Assembly: GCA_012510305.1 (NCBI GenBank)
Contig: JAAZIE010000087.1
Span: 1-10,409 of the forward strand
Direction of reading: 5' to 3'
DNA: 10,409 nucleotides
Source of the DNA: Bacillota bacterium
GTDB lineage: Bacteria; Bacillota; Dethiobacteria; DTU022
The position numbers and the translations under genes were made by a program. Positions 1 through 5,481 of the stretch are shown here, piece after piece; the stretch's first letter is position 1; each line of letters starts with the position of its first letter. Below the pieces are notes generated by a model that saw only the letters and a program-made list of their open reading frames with translations, was not told the DNA's origin and ran no database searches.

Positions 1-71
1 CCGGTATATTGCAACTTCTTTGTTTCCGGCCAACCAAGCGGCAAATCTGTTCCGGGCTTTCCGCTAACCGA

Positions 72-644
72 TTAACTGTCATCTTCTAGAGCATCCGGAA
101 AAACCATGCTGCTAAAAACCCGGCCTGTACCAAAGTCTGCCAGGTCAATGGTCACCGCAAGTTTGTCCGCTTTGACGCCGTCAAACAGCTGATAGCGTAC
201 CGCCGCCAGGCCCAGCCCAAAAACCACGAATGCATCCAGGCTGTCCTCGTACATTTCCCGATCCACAATCAAAGTAACGGCAGTTAATTTGTTATTGTAG
301 GCTACATCCTTAATCGAAGGAAAGTCAGGGTCGTTTTTTAGCTCTTCCGCGGTTTCGGCGAAGCTTTCGCGCATCTCCTTCATGATCCGGCTGTGAACTG
401 ACCTCGACATCTCGCAGGTTACCGAACCATCATCATTTACCAATACCCTCTCGATCCCCAGCTCTTCAGCTTCAGCTACAGCGCTATCTACATCTTCAGG
501 ATCAACGGCAGGCAAGGTGATGCTTACCTCGAAAAGCTCTTTCTCCATCGCCGGAGAATCACGGCGGACGCCGGGATCGGCACCGCCGCAGCCCCCCGCC
601 GCCAATAGACAGAAAACAGCCAATACCGGTAACACTTTCTTCAC
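72..644 (-). CDS. Lipoprotein of unknown function
   Basis: A secreted, membrane-anchored lipoprotein of about 190 residues. I chose the GTG at 642-644 because it yields a canonical signal peptide (V/M-K-K, a hydrophobic run, then lipobox A-G-G-C with Cys19). The ATG at 660-662 would add six residues (MGGCWA) before the lysines and has no ribosome binding site; the GTG has only a weak one (GGGCGGG). The mature part is acidic and soluble. It has a helical stretch rich in Met and Glu (around residues 82-104) preceded by an N-D-D-G-S-V-T turn, then a beta-rich C-terminal half. From memory this resembles an uncharacterised family of Firmicute lipoproteins with a 'NDDGSVT..MS' signature, but I cannot name a Pfam family. 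It is transcribed in the same direction as csoR-copA but lies about 285 bp beyond copA, past a terminator-like hairpin, so it is probably a separate unit. No function is proposed. Confidence 0.75.
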   Translation of the reverse strand: MKKVLPVLAVFCLLAAGGCGGADPGVRRDSPAMEKELFEVSITLPAVDPEDVDSAVAEAEELGIERVLVNDDGSVTCEMSRSVHSRIMKEMRESFAETAEELKNDPDFPSIKDVAYNNKLTAVTLIVDREMYEDSLDAFVVFGLGLAAVRYQLFDGVKADKLAVTIDLADFGTGRVFSSMVFPDALEDDS

Positions 645-671
645 GGCCCAGCACCCGCCCATTTTGGAATT

Positions 672-729
672 GGTTCAACCGGGCTTTTCATAAATATAAC
701 AACCCAGATCGGCCCGGCCCGGGTGAACC
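672..729. repeat. 13-bp inverted repeat upstream of the lipoprotein gene
   Basis: GGTTCAACCGGGC (672-684) is matched by GCCCGGGTGAACC (717-729), giving 12 of 13 pairs around a 32-nt spacer that begins AT-rich. It ends about 27 bp before the GTG start of the leftward lipoprotein gene. It could be an operator dyad or a leader hairpin. The sequence does not show which. Confidence 0.5.
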
Positions 730-870
730 TTTGTAAAAAATGATAACAAACAGCAGTGACAGAATAGTGTCAGGCCAAATCATTAAAGGGAATCTTTTTT
801 TCGCCAGCAGGTTATTCCATAAAAACAAGCCGGCGCGAATTTCCCGGTTGGGAGTGAACATAAATACTAA

Positions 871-903
871 CCACCCCGGAAGTTTTCAAAACCGCCGGGG
901 TGG
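871..903 (-). terminator. Hairpin terminator after copA
   Basis: CCACCCCGG (871-879) pairs perfectly with CCGGGGTGG (895-903), and the interior GTTTT/AAAAC (882-886/888-892) extends the stem past a two-base mismatch. It starts 25 bp beyond the copA stop. On the minus strand it is followed by TTAGTATTTAT, a weak T-rich tail, so termination is likely but the U-tract is not ideal. Confidence 0.6.
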
Positions 904-928
904 TGCTGTTGGTTTACAGCCGCATTCA

Positions 929-3334
929 TCAACCTCTGTCCGGATCGTAGCGCTTTAGAAAGAGGGAATTGGTCACCACCGACACCGAGCTCAGGGCCAT
1001 CGCCGTTCCGCCCATCACGGGCGTGAAAATGCCGAATATGGCCAGGGGGACGGTGATGAGGTTGTAGAAAAAGGCCCAGAAAAGGTTTTGCCGGATCTTG
1101 CGCAGGGTCCGGCTGGAGAGACGGATAGCTGAAGCGATCTTCCCCAGATCGCCCCGCATCAGGGTAATGGAAGCGCTTTCCATGGCCACATCGGTCCCCG
1201 TACCGATGGCCATCCCCACATCTGCAGTCGCCAGGGCCGGCGCATCGTTGATCCCGTCGCCCACCATGGCCACAACGCGGCCGGATTCTCTTAGCTTTTG
1301 AACCGCTTCCGCTTTGTGCTGCGGTAAGACTTCGGCGATAACCTGATCGATGCCCACCTGCCCGGCGATAGCCCGGGCGGTTCTCTCCTGGTCGCCGGTG
1401 AGCATATAAAGATCGAGGCCCATCTGCCGCAGCTCCGAAAGGGCTTGCCCGGCGCCCTCCTTAACCGTATCCGCCAGGGCGATCATGCCGGCCGGGCTTG
1501 CCCCCTTCAGCACCAGCATCACTGTTTTGCCCTCTGACTCCCAGAGATTTTTTTGCGTCAGCAGCGAAGATATTTCCGCGCCGGCCGCATCGGCCAGCTT
1601 TTCATTGCCTATAAACCAGGTCCCATCTCTTAAATGAAACTTGATCCCCCGCCCGGGCAGGGCCTCAAAGCTCTCGATGCTTTCCAAAGCGATACCCCTT
1701 TTCCCGGCTTCCCTGACCACGGCCCGGCCCAGGGGATGCTCCGACCGGTGCTCCCCCGAAGCGGCGATCCTCAACAGCTCTTCTTCATCAAAGGGCAGCT
1801 CGGCCAGAATATCTGTTACTTCCGGAACCCCCCCGGTGATGGTACCGGTTTTATCCAAGACCACGGTATCGATCTTCTCCACCCGCTCCAGGTGCTCCCC
1901 GCCCCTGATCAGGATCCCTTTCCCGGCGCCCACCCCGGTCCCCACCATGATCGCCGTCGGTGTAGCCAATCCCAGGGCACAGGGGCAGGCGACCACGAGA
2001 ACCGTAACCATGTGCATGAGCGAGCTTTCAAAGCCGGCCCCGCTGATAAACCAGCCGGCAAAAGTGAGCAGGGCAATAGCGATTATTGTCGGGACAAAAA
2101 CATTGGAAACCCGGTCCGCCAGGCGCTGAATCGGAGCCTTGGAACCCTGCGCCTCTTCGACCATGCGGATGATTTGCGCCAGCATCGTATCCTGGCCCAC
2201 CTTTGTCGCCTGGAAAGTAAAGCTGCCGTAATTGTTGATCGAAGCCCCGACAACAATATCGCCGGGATTCTTCTCCACCGGCATGCTCTCTCCGGTAAGA
2301 TGGGACTCGTCAATAGTGGTCACGCCCTCCCGGATAATGCCGTCCACCGGCACCCTTTCCCCCGGGCGCACCACGACCAGGTCACCCGCCGCCACCTGCT
2401 CCACGGGGATTTCCCTTTCCGCGCCCTCCCGGAGAACCCGGGCTTTTTTAACCTGCAACTCCATCAATTTTTCAATGGCTTCCGAAGTTCTCCCCCGGGC
2501 CACAGTCTCCAGCAACCGCCCCAGCAAAATGATGGTCATGAGCACGGCTGCAGACTCAAAATAAAGCAGGCCCCATCCGGCCAAAAGAGAAGCGAGGCTG
2601 TAAAAATAGGCCACCGATGTGCCCAGCGAAACCAAAACATCCATGTTGGCGCTGCCGCCCTTCAGTGAAAGGTACGCGCCCCGGTAAAAAGACCATCCGG
2701 CAAAAAACTGTACCGGTGTGGCCAGGGCCAGCTGCACCCAGGGATTAAGCTCAAAACGAAGCCCGGTATGAGCAGCGACCATCAACACCGCCAGGGGAAG
2801 GGTCAACAGCACGGCAACAACAAAACGGGCCAGCTGCCAGTTCTTCTCTTTTTTTTCAGCCCGGGCTGCTTCATCGAAGGAAAGGCTCCGCGCCGGGTGA
2901 ACATGGTAGCCCAAGTCGCGCACCGCCTTCTCTATCTCGGCAACCGTAATCATACCGGAAATATAGCTGACAGCGGCCTTGTTGGTGGCGAGGTTGACCG
3001 CTGCCTCCTTGACGCCCGGCAGCGATTTGAGCCTTTCCTCCACCCTGGCGGAGCAGGCCGCGCAGGACATCCCCGAAACAAGAAACTCCTGCCGCTCCGC
3101 GGAGACCCCAAAACCCAACTCTTCGATCCGCTCGATTATTTGCCGGAGCTCAACCTTCTCGGGATCATAGTCCACCGTCCCCCGGCCCATCATCAGGTTT
3201 ACGCCGGCGGACGAAACACCGGAAAGAGAACCCAGCTTCCGCTCAACCCTGGCGGAGCAGGCCGCGCAGTTCATCCCGGTGATGGGGATTGTTACAGACA
3301 GCTCTTTGCCGTCTGTTAATTTACCTGCCGCCAT
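929..3334 (-). CDS. copA: Copper-exporting P1B-type ATPase CopA
   Basis: An 801-residue Cu(+)-translocating P-type ATPase of the cytoplasmic membrane that exports cuprous ions using ATP. Two N-terminal heavy-metal-associated domains carry G-M-x-C-A-A-C (Cys23/Cys26 and Cys91/Cys94). Transmembrane helices begin near residue 169. The actuator motif TGES is at 347-350, the ion-binding CPC at 450-452, the phosphorylated Asp494 in DKTGT, the nucleotide-domain SEHP at 531-534, MLTGD at 644-648 and GDGINDAP at 692-699. The Tyr-Asn pair at 757-758 and M-x-x-S-S from Met779 complete the Cu(+)-specific signature, which separates it from Zn/Cd pumps. Length and domain order are normal for the family. 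The ATG is preceded by AGGGGGTG. It starts 22 bp after csoR ends, so the two are co-transcribed and derepressed by copper. No separate CopZ chaperone gene is present here. Confidence 0.97.
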   Translation of the reverse strand: MAAGKLTDGKELSVTIPITGMNCAACSARVERKLGSLSGVSSAGVNLMMGRGTVDYDPEKVELRQIIERIEELGFGVSAERQEFLVSGMSCAACSARVEERLKSLPGVKEAAVNLATNKAAVSYISGMITVAEIEKAVRDLGYHVHPARSLSFDEAARAEKKEKNWQLARFVVAVLLTLPLAVLMVAAHTGLRFELNPWVQLALATPVQFFAGWSFYRGAYLSLKGGSANMDVLVSLGTSVAYFYSLASLLAGWGLLYFESAAVLMTIILLGRLLETVARGRTSEAIEKLMELQVKKARVLREGAEREIPVEQVAAGDLVVVRPGERVPVDGIIREGVTTIDESHLTGESMPVEKNPGDIVVGASINNYGSFTFQATKVGQDTMLAQIIRMVEEAQGSKAPIQRLADRVSNVFVPTIIAIALLTFAGWFISGAGFESSLMHMVTVLVVACPCALGLATPTAIMVGTGVGAGKGILIRGGEHLERVEKIDTVVLDKTGTITGGVPEVTDILAELPFDEEELLRIAASGEHRSEHPLGRAVVREAGKRGIALESIESFEALPGRGIKFHLRDGTWFIGNEKLADAAGAEISSLLTQKNLWESEGKTVMLVLKGASPAGMIALADTVKEGAGQALSELRQMGLDLYMLTGDQERTARAIAGQVGIDQVIAEVLPQHKAEAVQKLRESGRVVAMVGDGINDAPALATADVGMAIGTGTDVAMESASITLMRGDLGKIASAIRLSSRTLRKIRQNLFWAFFYNLITVPLAIFGIFTPVMGGTAMALSSVSVVTNSLFLKRYDPDRG

Positions 3335-3356
3335 TTTACCGGCACCCCCTTTTTGG

Positions 3357-3704
3357 CTACCGGATCAGCTTGGAAATCGTTTTCAGCAGTTCAGCGATTA
3401 CCTCTTCGTCGCCTTCGATCAGCTGATCCTTGATACAAAATTTCACATGCTTCTCCAGCAGCAGCCTGGACACACCGCCTATGGCCGACTGGACCGAAGC
3501 GATCTGGTTCAAGATATCATCACAGTAGACGTCCTCTTCGATCATCTTTTTGATCCCCCGCACCTGCCCCTCAATGCGGTTGAGCCTTGCCGCAAGCTGC
3601 TTCACTGTTTTTTCATCCCGCCAGTACCTTTTCCGGCAGTCCTTTTCACACCCGGCACCGCCGGCATATTCAACCACCTGCCGACCCTTCCTGTTCATAT
3701 CCAC
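3357..3704 (-). CDS. csoR: Copper-sensing transcriptional repressor CsoR
   Basis: A 115-residue all-helical repressor of the CsoR/RcnR (DUF156) family. Members bind operator DNA as tetramers and release it when Cu(I) binds. The family signature is clear: R-L-N-R-I-E-G-Q-V-R-G (40-50), and the copper ligands Cys61, His86 and Cys90 sit in the C-x(24)-H-x(3)-C arrangement of copper sensors. The start could be GTG at 3702-3704, spaced 8 nt from AGGGGGG at 3713-3719, or ATG at 3696-3698 two codons later; I kept the GTG. The N-terminus is longer than in minimal CsoR proteins and contains an extra C-E-K-D-C pair (Cys19, Cys23), whose role is unknown. It is the first gene of the csoR-copA operon and probably represses its own promoter. 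FrmR or RcnR function is less likely given the ligand set and the copA neighbour. Confidence 0.94.
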   Translation of the reverse strand: MDMNRKGRQVVEYAGGAGCEKDCRKRYWRDEKTVKQLAARLNRIEGQVRGIKKMIEEDVYCDDILNQIASVQSAIGGVSRLLLEKHVKFCIKDQLIEGDEEVIAELLKTISKLIR

Positions 3705-3723
3705 ATACCCTACCCCCCTATCC
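3705..3723. promoter_or_regulatory. Candidate CsoR operator
   Basis: The plus strand reads ATACCCTACCCCCCTATCC here, directly over the predicted transcription start and ribosome binding site of csoR. Known CsoR operators are GC-tract elements flanked by AT-rich arms such as ATACCC...GGGTAT. Only the left arm ATACCC is a good match; the G-rich right arm is replaced by another C-run. The assignment is therefore an inference from position and composition. Confidence 0.4.
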
Positions 3724-3724
3724 T

Positions 3725-3753
3725 ATTATACAGGATACGCTGCCGCGAAGCAA
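3725..3753 (-). promoter_or_regulatory. csoR-copA promoter
   Basis: On the minus strand TTGCTT (3748-3753), a 17-nt spacer and a perfect TATAAT (3725-3730) form a sigma-A type promoter. Transcription would begin near 3718, leaving a leader of only about 14 nt before the csoR start. The -10 box sits in the centre of the dyad TATCCT (3719-3724) / AGGATA (3732-3737). Confidence 0.7.
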
Positions 3754-3858
3754 TTCACAGCGCGTATTTATAATCATAAGACCTTTTATGGAAATTTAGG
3801 CAAGGCAATTGTAATACCTTTGGCTTTAAAAGATACCGCAAAATATTTGCCACAGGGT

Positions 3859-3888
3859 GATACATCCGGCAGCAAAATAGTGTATAAT
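3859..3888 (+). promoter_or_regulatory. Promoter of lipoprotein copy 1
   Basis: GATACA (3859-3864), an 18-nt spacer and a perfect TATAAT (3883-3888). The -35 box is weak (3 of 6), but both boxes and the spacer sequence CAAAATAGTG are conserved in the second copy, which supports function. Confidence 0.65.
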
Positions 3889-3926
3889 GTTCGCAAGATT
3901 TACATACTTTGAATTCTCCGGCAAAG

Positions 3927-3947
3927 CCCCGGTGCAGCTGCCCGGGG
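3927..3947 (+). promoter_or_regulatory. Leader hairpin of lipoprotein copy 1
   Basis: CCCCGG (3927-3932) pairs with CCGGGG (3942-3947) around a 9-nt loop TGCAGCTGC, in the 5' leader just before GGAAATAAC and the ribosome binding site. The same hairpin recurs in copy 2 with one loop substitution. No T-run follows, so it is not a terminator; a role in translation control or mRNA stability is possible. Confidence 0.55.
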
Positions 3948-3958
3948 GAAATAACAAA

Positions 3959-3966
3959 AAGGGGTG
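3959..3966 (+). promoter_or_regulatory. Ribosome binding site deciding the start of lipoprotein copy 1
   Basis: AAGGGGTG lies 9 nt before the ATG at 3976. The in-frame GTG at 3964-3966 is part of this site and is therefore not the start. Confidence 0.75.
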
Positions 3967-3975
3967 CACGATAAG

Positions 3976-4461
3976 ATGAGAAGGACTGCTGTTATTGTTA
4001 TCGCTCTGCTTCTACTGCTCGCTTTGAGCGGGTGCGGTGTGAAAGATAAGGTGACAGAGGGAATCATCGAGAATATCGCCGGCGATGATGTTGACGTTGA
4101 CCTGGATGAGGGTAGCATCAAGTTCAAAGACGATGAAGGCGCAGAAACGACCATAGGCGGAGCCAAGTGGCCCAAAGACGGAGCAGGAGCACTGATACCG
4201 GTATTTAAAAAAGGCGAAATTCATTCAGTGAAAAACTCTGAAGAAGAATTCGGGATCACCCTGCTGAATGTAAAATTGGCAGATTTTGATCAATATGTCA
4301 AAGAACTTAAAAAAGCAGGCTTCACAGACTCGATAGAGGAATACACTCACGAAAATGCCAAACAATTTAGCGCCCACCGGGGCGATGGCCAAAAGGTGGC
4401 AGTTTCTTATGCCAGCGACAACGATACGATCACTATTGTACTGTTGCTATTCTCCGAATAG
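3976..4461 (+). CDS. Small lipoprotein, tandem copy 1
   Basis: A 161-residue lipoprotein predicted to be anchored on the outer face of the cytoplasmic membrane. The signal peptide is M-R-R followed by a hydrophobic run and lipobox L-S-G-C (Cys20). The mature part begins with an acidic stretch rich in Asp (37-46), then beta-prone segments, a K-W-P-K motif at 64-67, L-I-P-x-F-K-K-G at 73-80 and D-Q-Y-V-K-E-L-K-K-A-G-F near 106-116. This pattern (a 'WP', an 'IPxFxxG' and a 'Y..xLKxAGF' block) recalls uncharacterised Firmicute lipoproteins possibly grouped as DUF6591; that assignment is from memory and tentative. The neighbouring copy at 4698-5204 is a clear paralog. It has its own promoter and terminator, so it is monocistronic. 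No catalytic residues or known ligand can be named. Confidence 0.85.
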   Translation: MRRTAVIVIALLLLLALSGCGVKDKVTEGIIENIAGDDVDVDLDEGSIKFKDDEGAETTIGGAKWPKDGAGALIPVFKKGEIHSVKNSEEEFGITLLNVKLADFDQYVKELKKAGFTDSIEEYTHENAKQFSAHRGDGQKVAVSYASDNDTITIVLLLFSE

Positions 4462-4490
4462 CAAGCGGTTTAAGATCAAATGTTTTCAGC

Positions 4491-4527
4491 AGCGGCAGAT
4501 CCTTTGCGGGGTCTGCCGCTCTTTTTA
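4491..4527 (+). terminator. Rho-independent terminator of lipoprotein copy 1
   Basis: AGCGGCAGATCC (4491-4502) pairs with GGTCTGCCGCT (4510-4520), followed by CTTTTT. It starts about 30 bp after the stop codon. The same stem-loop follows copy 2. Confidence 0.9.
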
Positions 4528-4580
4528 ATGTACCGGGCCTCTTCGCCTGGCGGTGGCTTTCTCAAAAATCACCCCGGGGC

Positions 4581-4609
4581 GATACATCGGGGGCAAAATA
4601 GTGTATAAT
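4581..4609 (+). promoter_or_regulatory. Promoter of lipoprotein copy 2
   Basis: GATACA (4581-4586), a 17-nt spacer and TATAAT (4604-4609), the counterpart of the copy 1 promoter. Upstream of the cassette there is only a short linker after the copy 1 terminator. Confidence 0.65.
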
Positions 4610-4648
4610 TGATCACAAGATTTATAAATTTAGAATTTCTCCGGCAAG

Positions 4649-4669
4649 CCCCGGTGCAGCCGCCCGGGG
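4649..4669 (+). promoter_or_regulatory. Leader hairpin of lipoprotein copy 2
   Basis: CCCCGG (4649-4654) pairs with CCGGGG (4664-4669). The stem is identical to that of copy 1 and the loop differs by one T-to-C change. Stem conservation beside diverged flanking AT-rich sequence suggests selection on the structure. Confidence 0.55.
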
Positions 4670-4680
4670 GAAATAACAAA

Positions 4681-4689
4681 AAGGGGTGA
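4681..4689 (+). promoter_or_regulatory. Ribosome binding site deciding the start of lipoprotein copy 2
   Basis: AAGGGGTGA ends 8 nt before the ATG at 4698, as in copy 1. The GTG at 4686-4688 lies inside it and is not the start. Confidence 0.75.
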
Positions 4690-4697
4690 ACGATAAG

Positions 4698-5204
4698 ATG
4701 AAAAAGACTGCTGTTATTGTTATCGCTCTGCTTCTACTGCTATCTTTGTGCGGGTGCGGTATAAAGGAGAAAATCACCGGAAAGATCTCAGAGAAGATAA
4801 CAGAGGGCATCATCAAGAAGGCCACCGGCGACGATGTTGATCTTGATCTGGAGGAAGGTAAGATCAAGGTCAAAGGCGACGACGGCGAAGAAGTTACCAT
4901 GGGCGAAACCGAGTGGCCCAAGGAAGGACCAGGAGCACTGATACCGAAATTTAAAAAAGGCAAAATCGATGGGGTGAGCAGAGCGGGTGAAATGTGCTGG
5001 ATCTACATCGATGATGTAAAGGTGGCAGATTATAAACAGTATATCGAAGAACTAAAAAAGGCGGGCTTTACCGACAATCCCGAGGAACACTCCGGGGGGG
5101 GCGAACTTATATACGGCGCTACCCGGGGCGAAGAGGTGAGGGTTCAAGCCGCCTATTCCGACGACGGCACCATGATGATTATGGTACAAACCGCCTCCGA
5201 CTAA
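4698..5204 (+). CDS. Small lipoprotein, tandem copy 2
   Basis: A 168-residue paralog of the lipoprotein at 3976-4461. The signal peptide is M-K-K plus a hydrophobic run with lipobox L-C-G-C (Cys20). After the lipidated Cys comes a charged, helical stretch containing two imperfect eight-residue units, E-K-I-T-G-K-I-S (24-31) and E-K-I-T-E-G-I-I (32-39); copy 1 has only one. Then follow the acidic segment G-D-D-V-D-L-D-L, E-W-P-K at 72-75, L-I-P-x-F-K-K-G at 81-88 and Y-I-E-E-L-K-K-A-G-F at 115-124. Cys100 is an extra cysteine not present in copy 1. The mature domains are clearly homologous but substantially diverged, while the signal peptides are almost identical at DNA level. Function is unknown; the shared architecture suggests two variants of the same envelope-associated role. 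Confidence 0.85.
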   Translation: MKKTAVIVIALLLLLSLCGCGIKEKITGKISEKITEGIIKKATGDDVDLDLEEGKIKVKGDDGEEVTMGETEWPKEGPGALIPKFKKGKIDGVSRAGEMCWIYIDDVKVADYKQYIEELKKAGFTDNPEEHSGGGELIYGATRGEEVRVQAAYSDDGTMMIMVQTASD

Positions 5205-5235
5205 CAGTAAGCGGGTTGCTCTCAAATGTTTTAGC

Positions 5236-5269
5236 AGCGGCAGATCCTTTGCAGGGTCTGCCGCTTTTT
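5236..5269 (+). terminator. Rho-independent terminator of lipoprotein copy 2
   Basis: AGCGGCAGATCC (5236-5247) pairs with GGGTCTGCCGCT (5254-5265), followed by a T-run. It is nearly the same sequence as the copy 1 terminator and separates the cassette from the iron-sulfur operon. Confidence 0.9.
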
Positions 5270-5308
5270 CCATCTCCCGGTCCGCCTAAAAAAAGGGGTC
5301 AGCGGCGG

Positions 5309-5338
5309 TTGACAGCAGCGACAGAATATTGCTATAAT
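5309..5338 (+). promoter_or_regulatory. Promoter of the three-gene iron-sulfur operon
   Basis: A perfect TTGACA (5309-5314), an 18-nt spacer and a perfect TATAAT (5333-5338) preceded by TGC (extended -10). This is the strongest promoter match in the window. It lies about 145 bp upstream of the first iron-sulfur gene. Confidence 0.85.
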
Positions 5339-5344
5339 TTTGCC

Positions 5345-5453
5345 GGGAAAAGCCCTGATTCCCTTAAGGGGCAGAGCCTCCCCCTATCCATGACTGTTGT
5401 GACCCAACTGCAGGGTGCAATACCGTCAAAAAACGATGTGTGAGGCTGTGGAT
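5345..5453 (+). promoter_or_regulatory. Structured 5' leader of the iron-sulfur operon
   Basis: The transcript leader can fold into several helices. GGGAA/TTCCC is at 5345-5349/5359-5363. A closing stem CAGAGCCTC/GAGGCTGTG at 5372-5380/5442-5450 has one mismatch. Inside it, TGAC/GTCA is at 5391-5394/5425-5428 and TTG..CCC/GGG..CAA at 5397-5405/5413-5420. An alternative pairing ATCCA/TGGAT (5386-5390/5449-5453) would compete with the closing stem. The pairs were found by eye with no energy calculation, and I recognise no known riboswitch class. Confidence 0.35.
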
Positions 5454-5469
5454 TCAGCTCAAAAGAGAT

Positions 5470-5475
5470 GGGAGG
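5470..5475 (+). promoter_or_regulatory. Ribosome binding site deciding the start of the first iron-sulfur gene
   Basis: GGGAGG lies 6 nt before the ATG at 5482. The upstream in-frame GTG at 5440 has no such site. Confidence 0.8.
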
Positions 5476-5481
5476 TTTCCA

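Larger units (their letters stand above)
3855..4527 (+). repeat. Tandem lipoprotein cassette, copy 1
   Basis: First of two adjacent direct copies of a promoter-leader-gene-terminator unit; the second is at 4577-5269. Copies are offset by 721-722 bp from the promoter to the start codon and by 745 bp at the terminator. The leader and signal-peptide coding stretch is nearly identical and includes a 36-nt exact match in the signal-peptide codons. The mature coding region has diverged. Confidence 0.85.
4577..5269 (+). repeat. Tandem lipoprotein cassette, copy 2
   Basis: Second copy of the promoter-leader-gene-terminator unit that begins at 3855. It is longer, mainly because of a 24-nt in-frame insertion within 4767-4814. 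Confidence 0.85.

Noticed and set aside
757..772. Small dyad TGACA-gaatag-TGTCA in the gap between the lipoprotein and copA
   Set aside because: Five-base arms are expected by chance and no promoter boxes surround it.
740..958. Plus-strand 72-codon frame between the lipoprotein and copA
   Set aside because: It runs through the terminator hairpin into the 3' end of copA and has no ribosome binding site or recognisable motif.
1634..2668. Long plus-strand open frame (344 codons) opposite copA
   Set aside because: It lies wholly antisense to a clearly conserved copA, has no recognisable domain, and reflects GC-rich codon bias.
5411..5428. T-box-like string CAGGGTGCAATACCGTCA in the iron-sulfur operon leader
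   Set aside because: It resembles AGGGTGGnACCGCG but has an insertion. The leader is too short for a T-box stem I, no downstream terminator with a T-run follows, and the genes are not tRNA- or amino-acid-related.
5216..5443. Plus-strand 75-codon frame before the iron-sulfur operon
   Set aside because: It crosses a strong terminator and the following promoter, so it cannot be one translated transcript.
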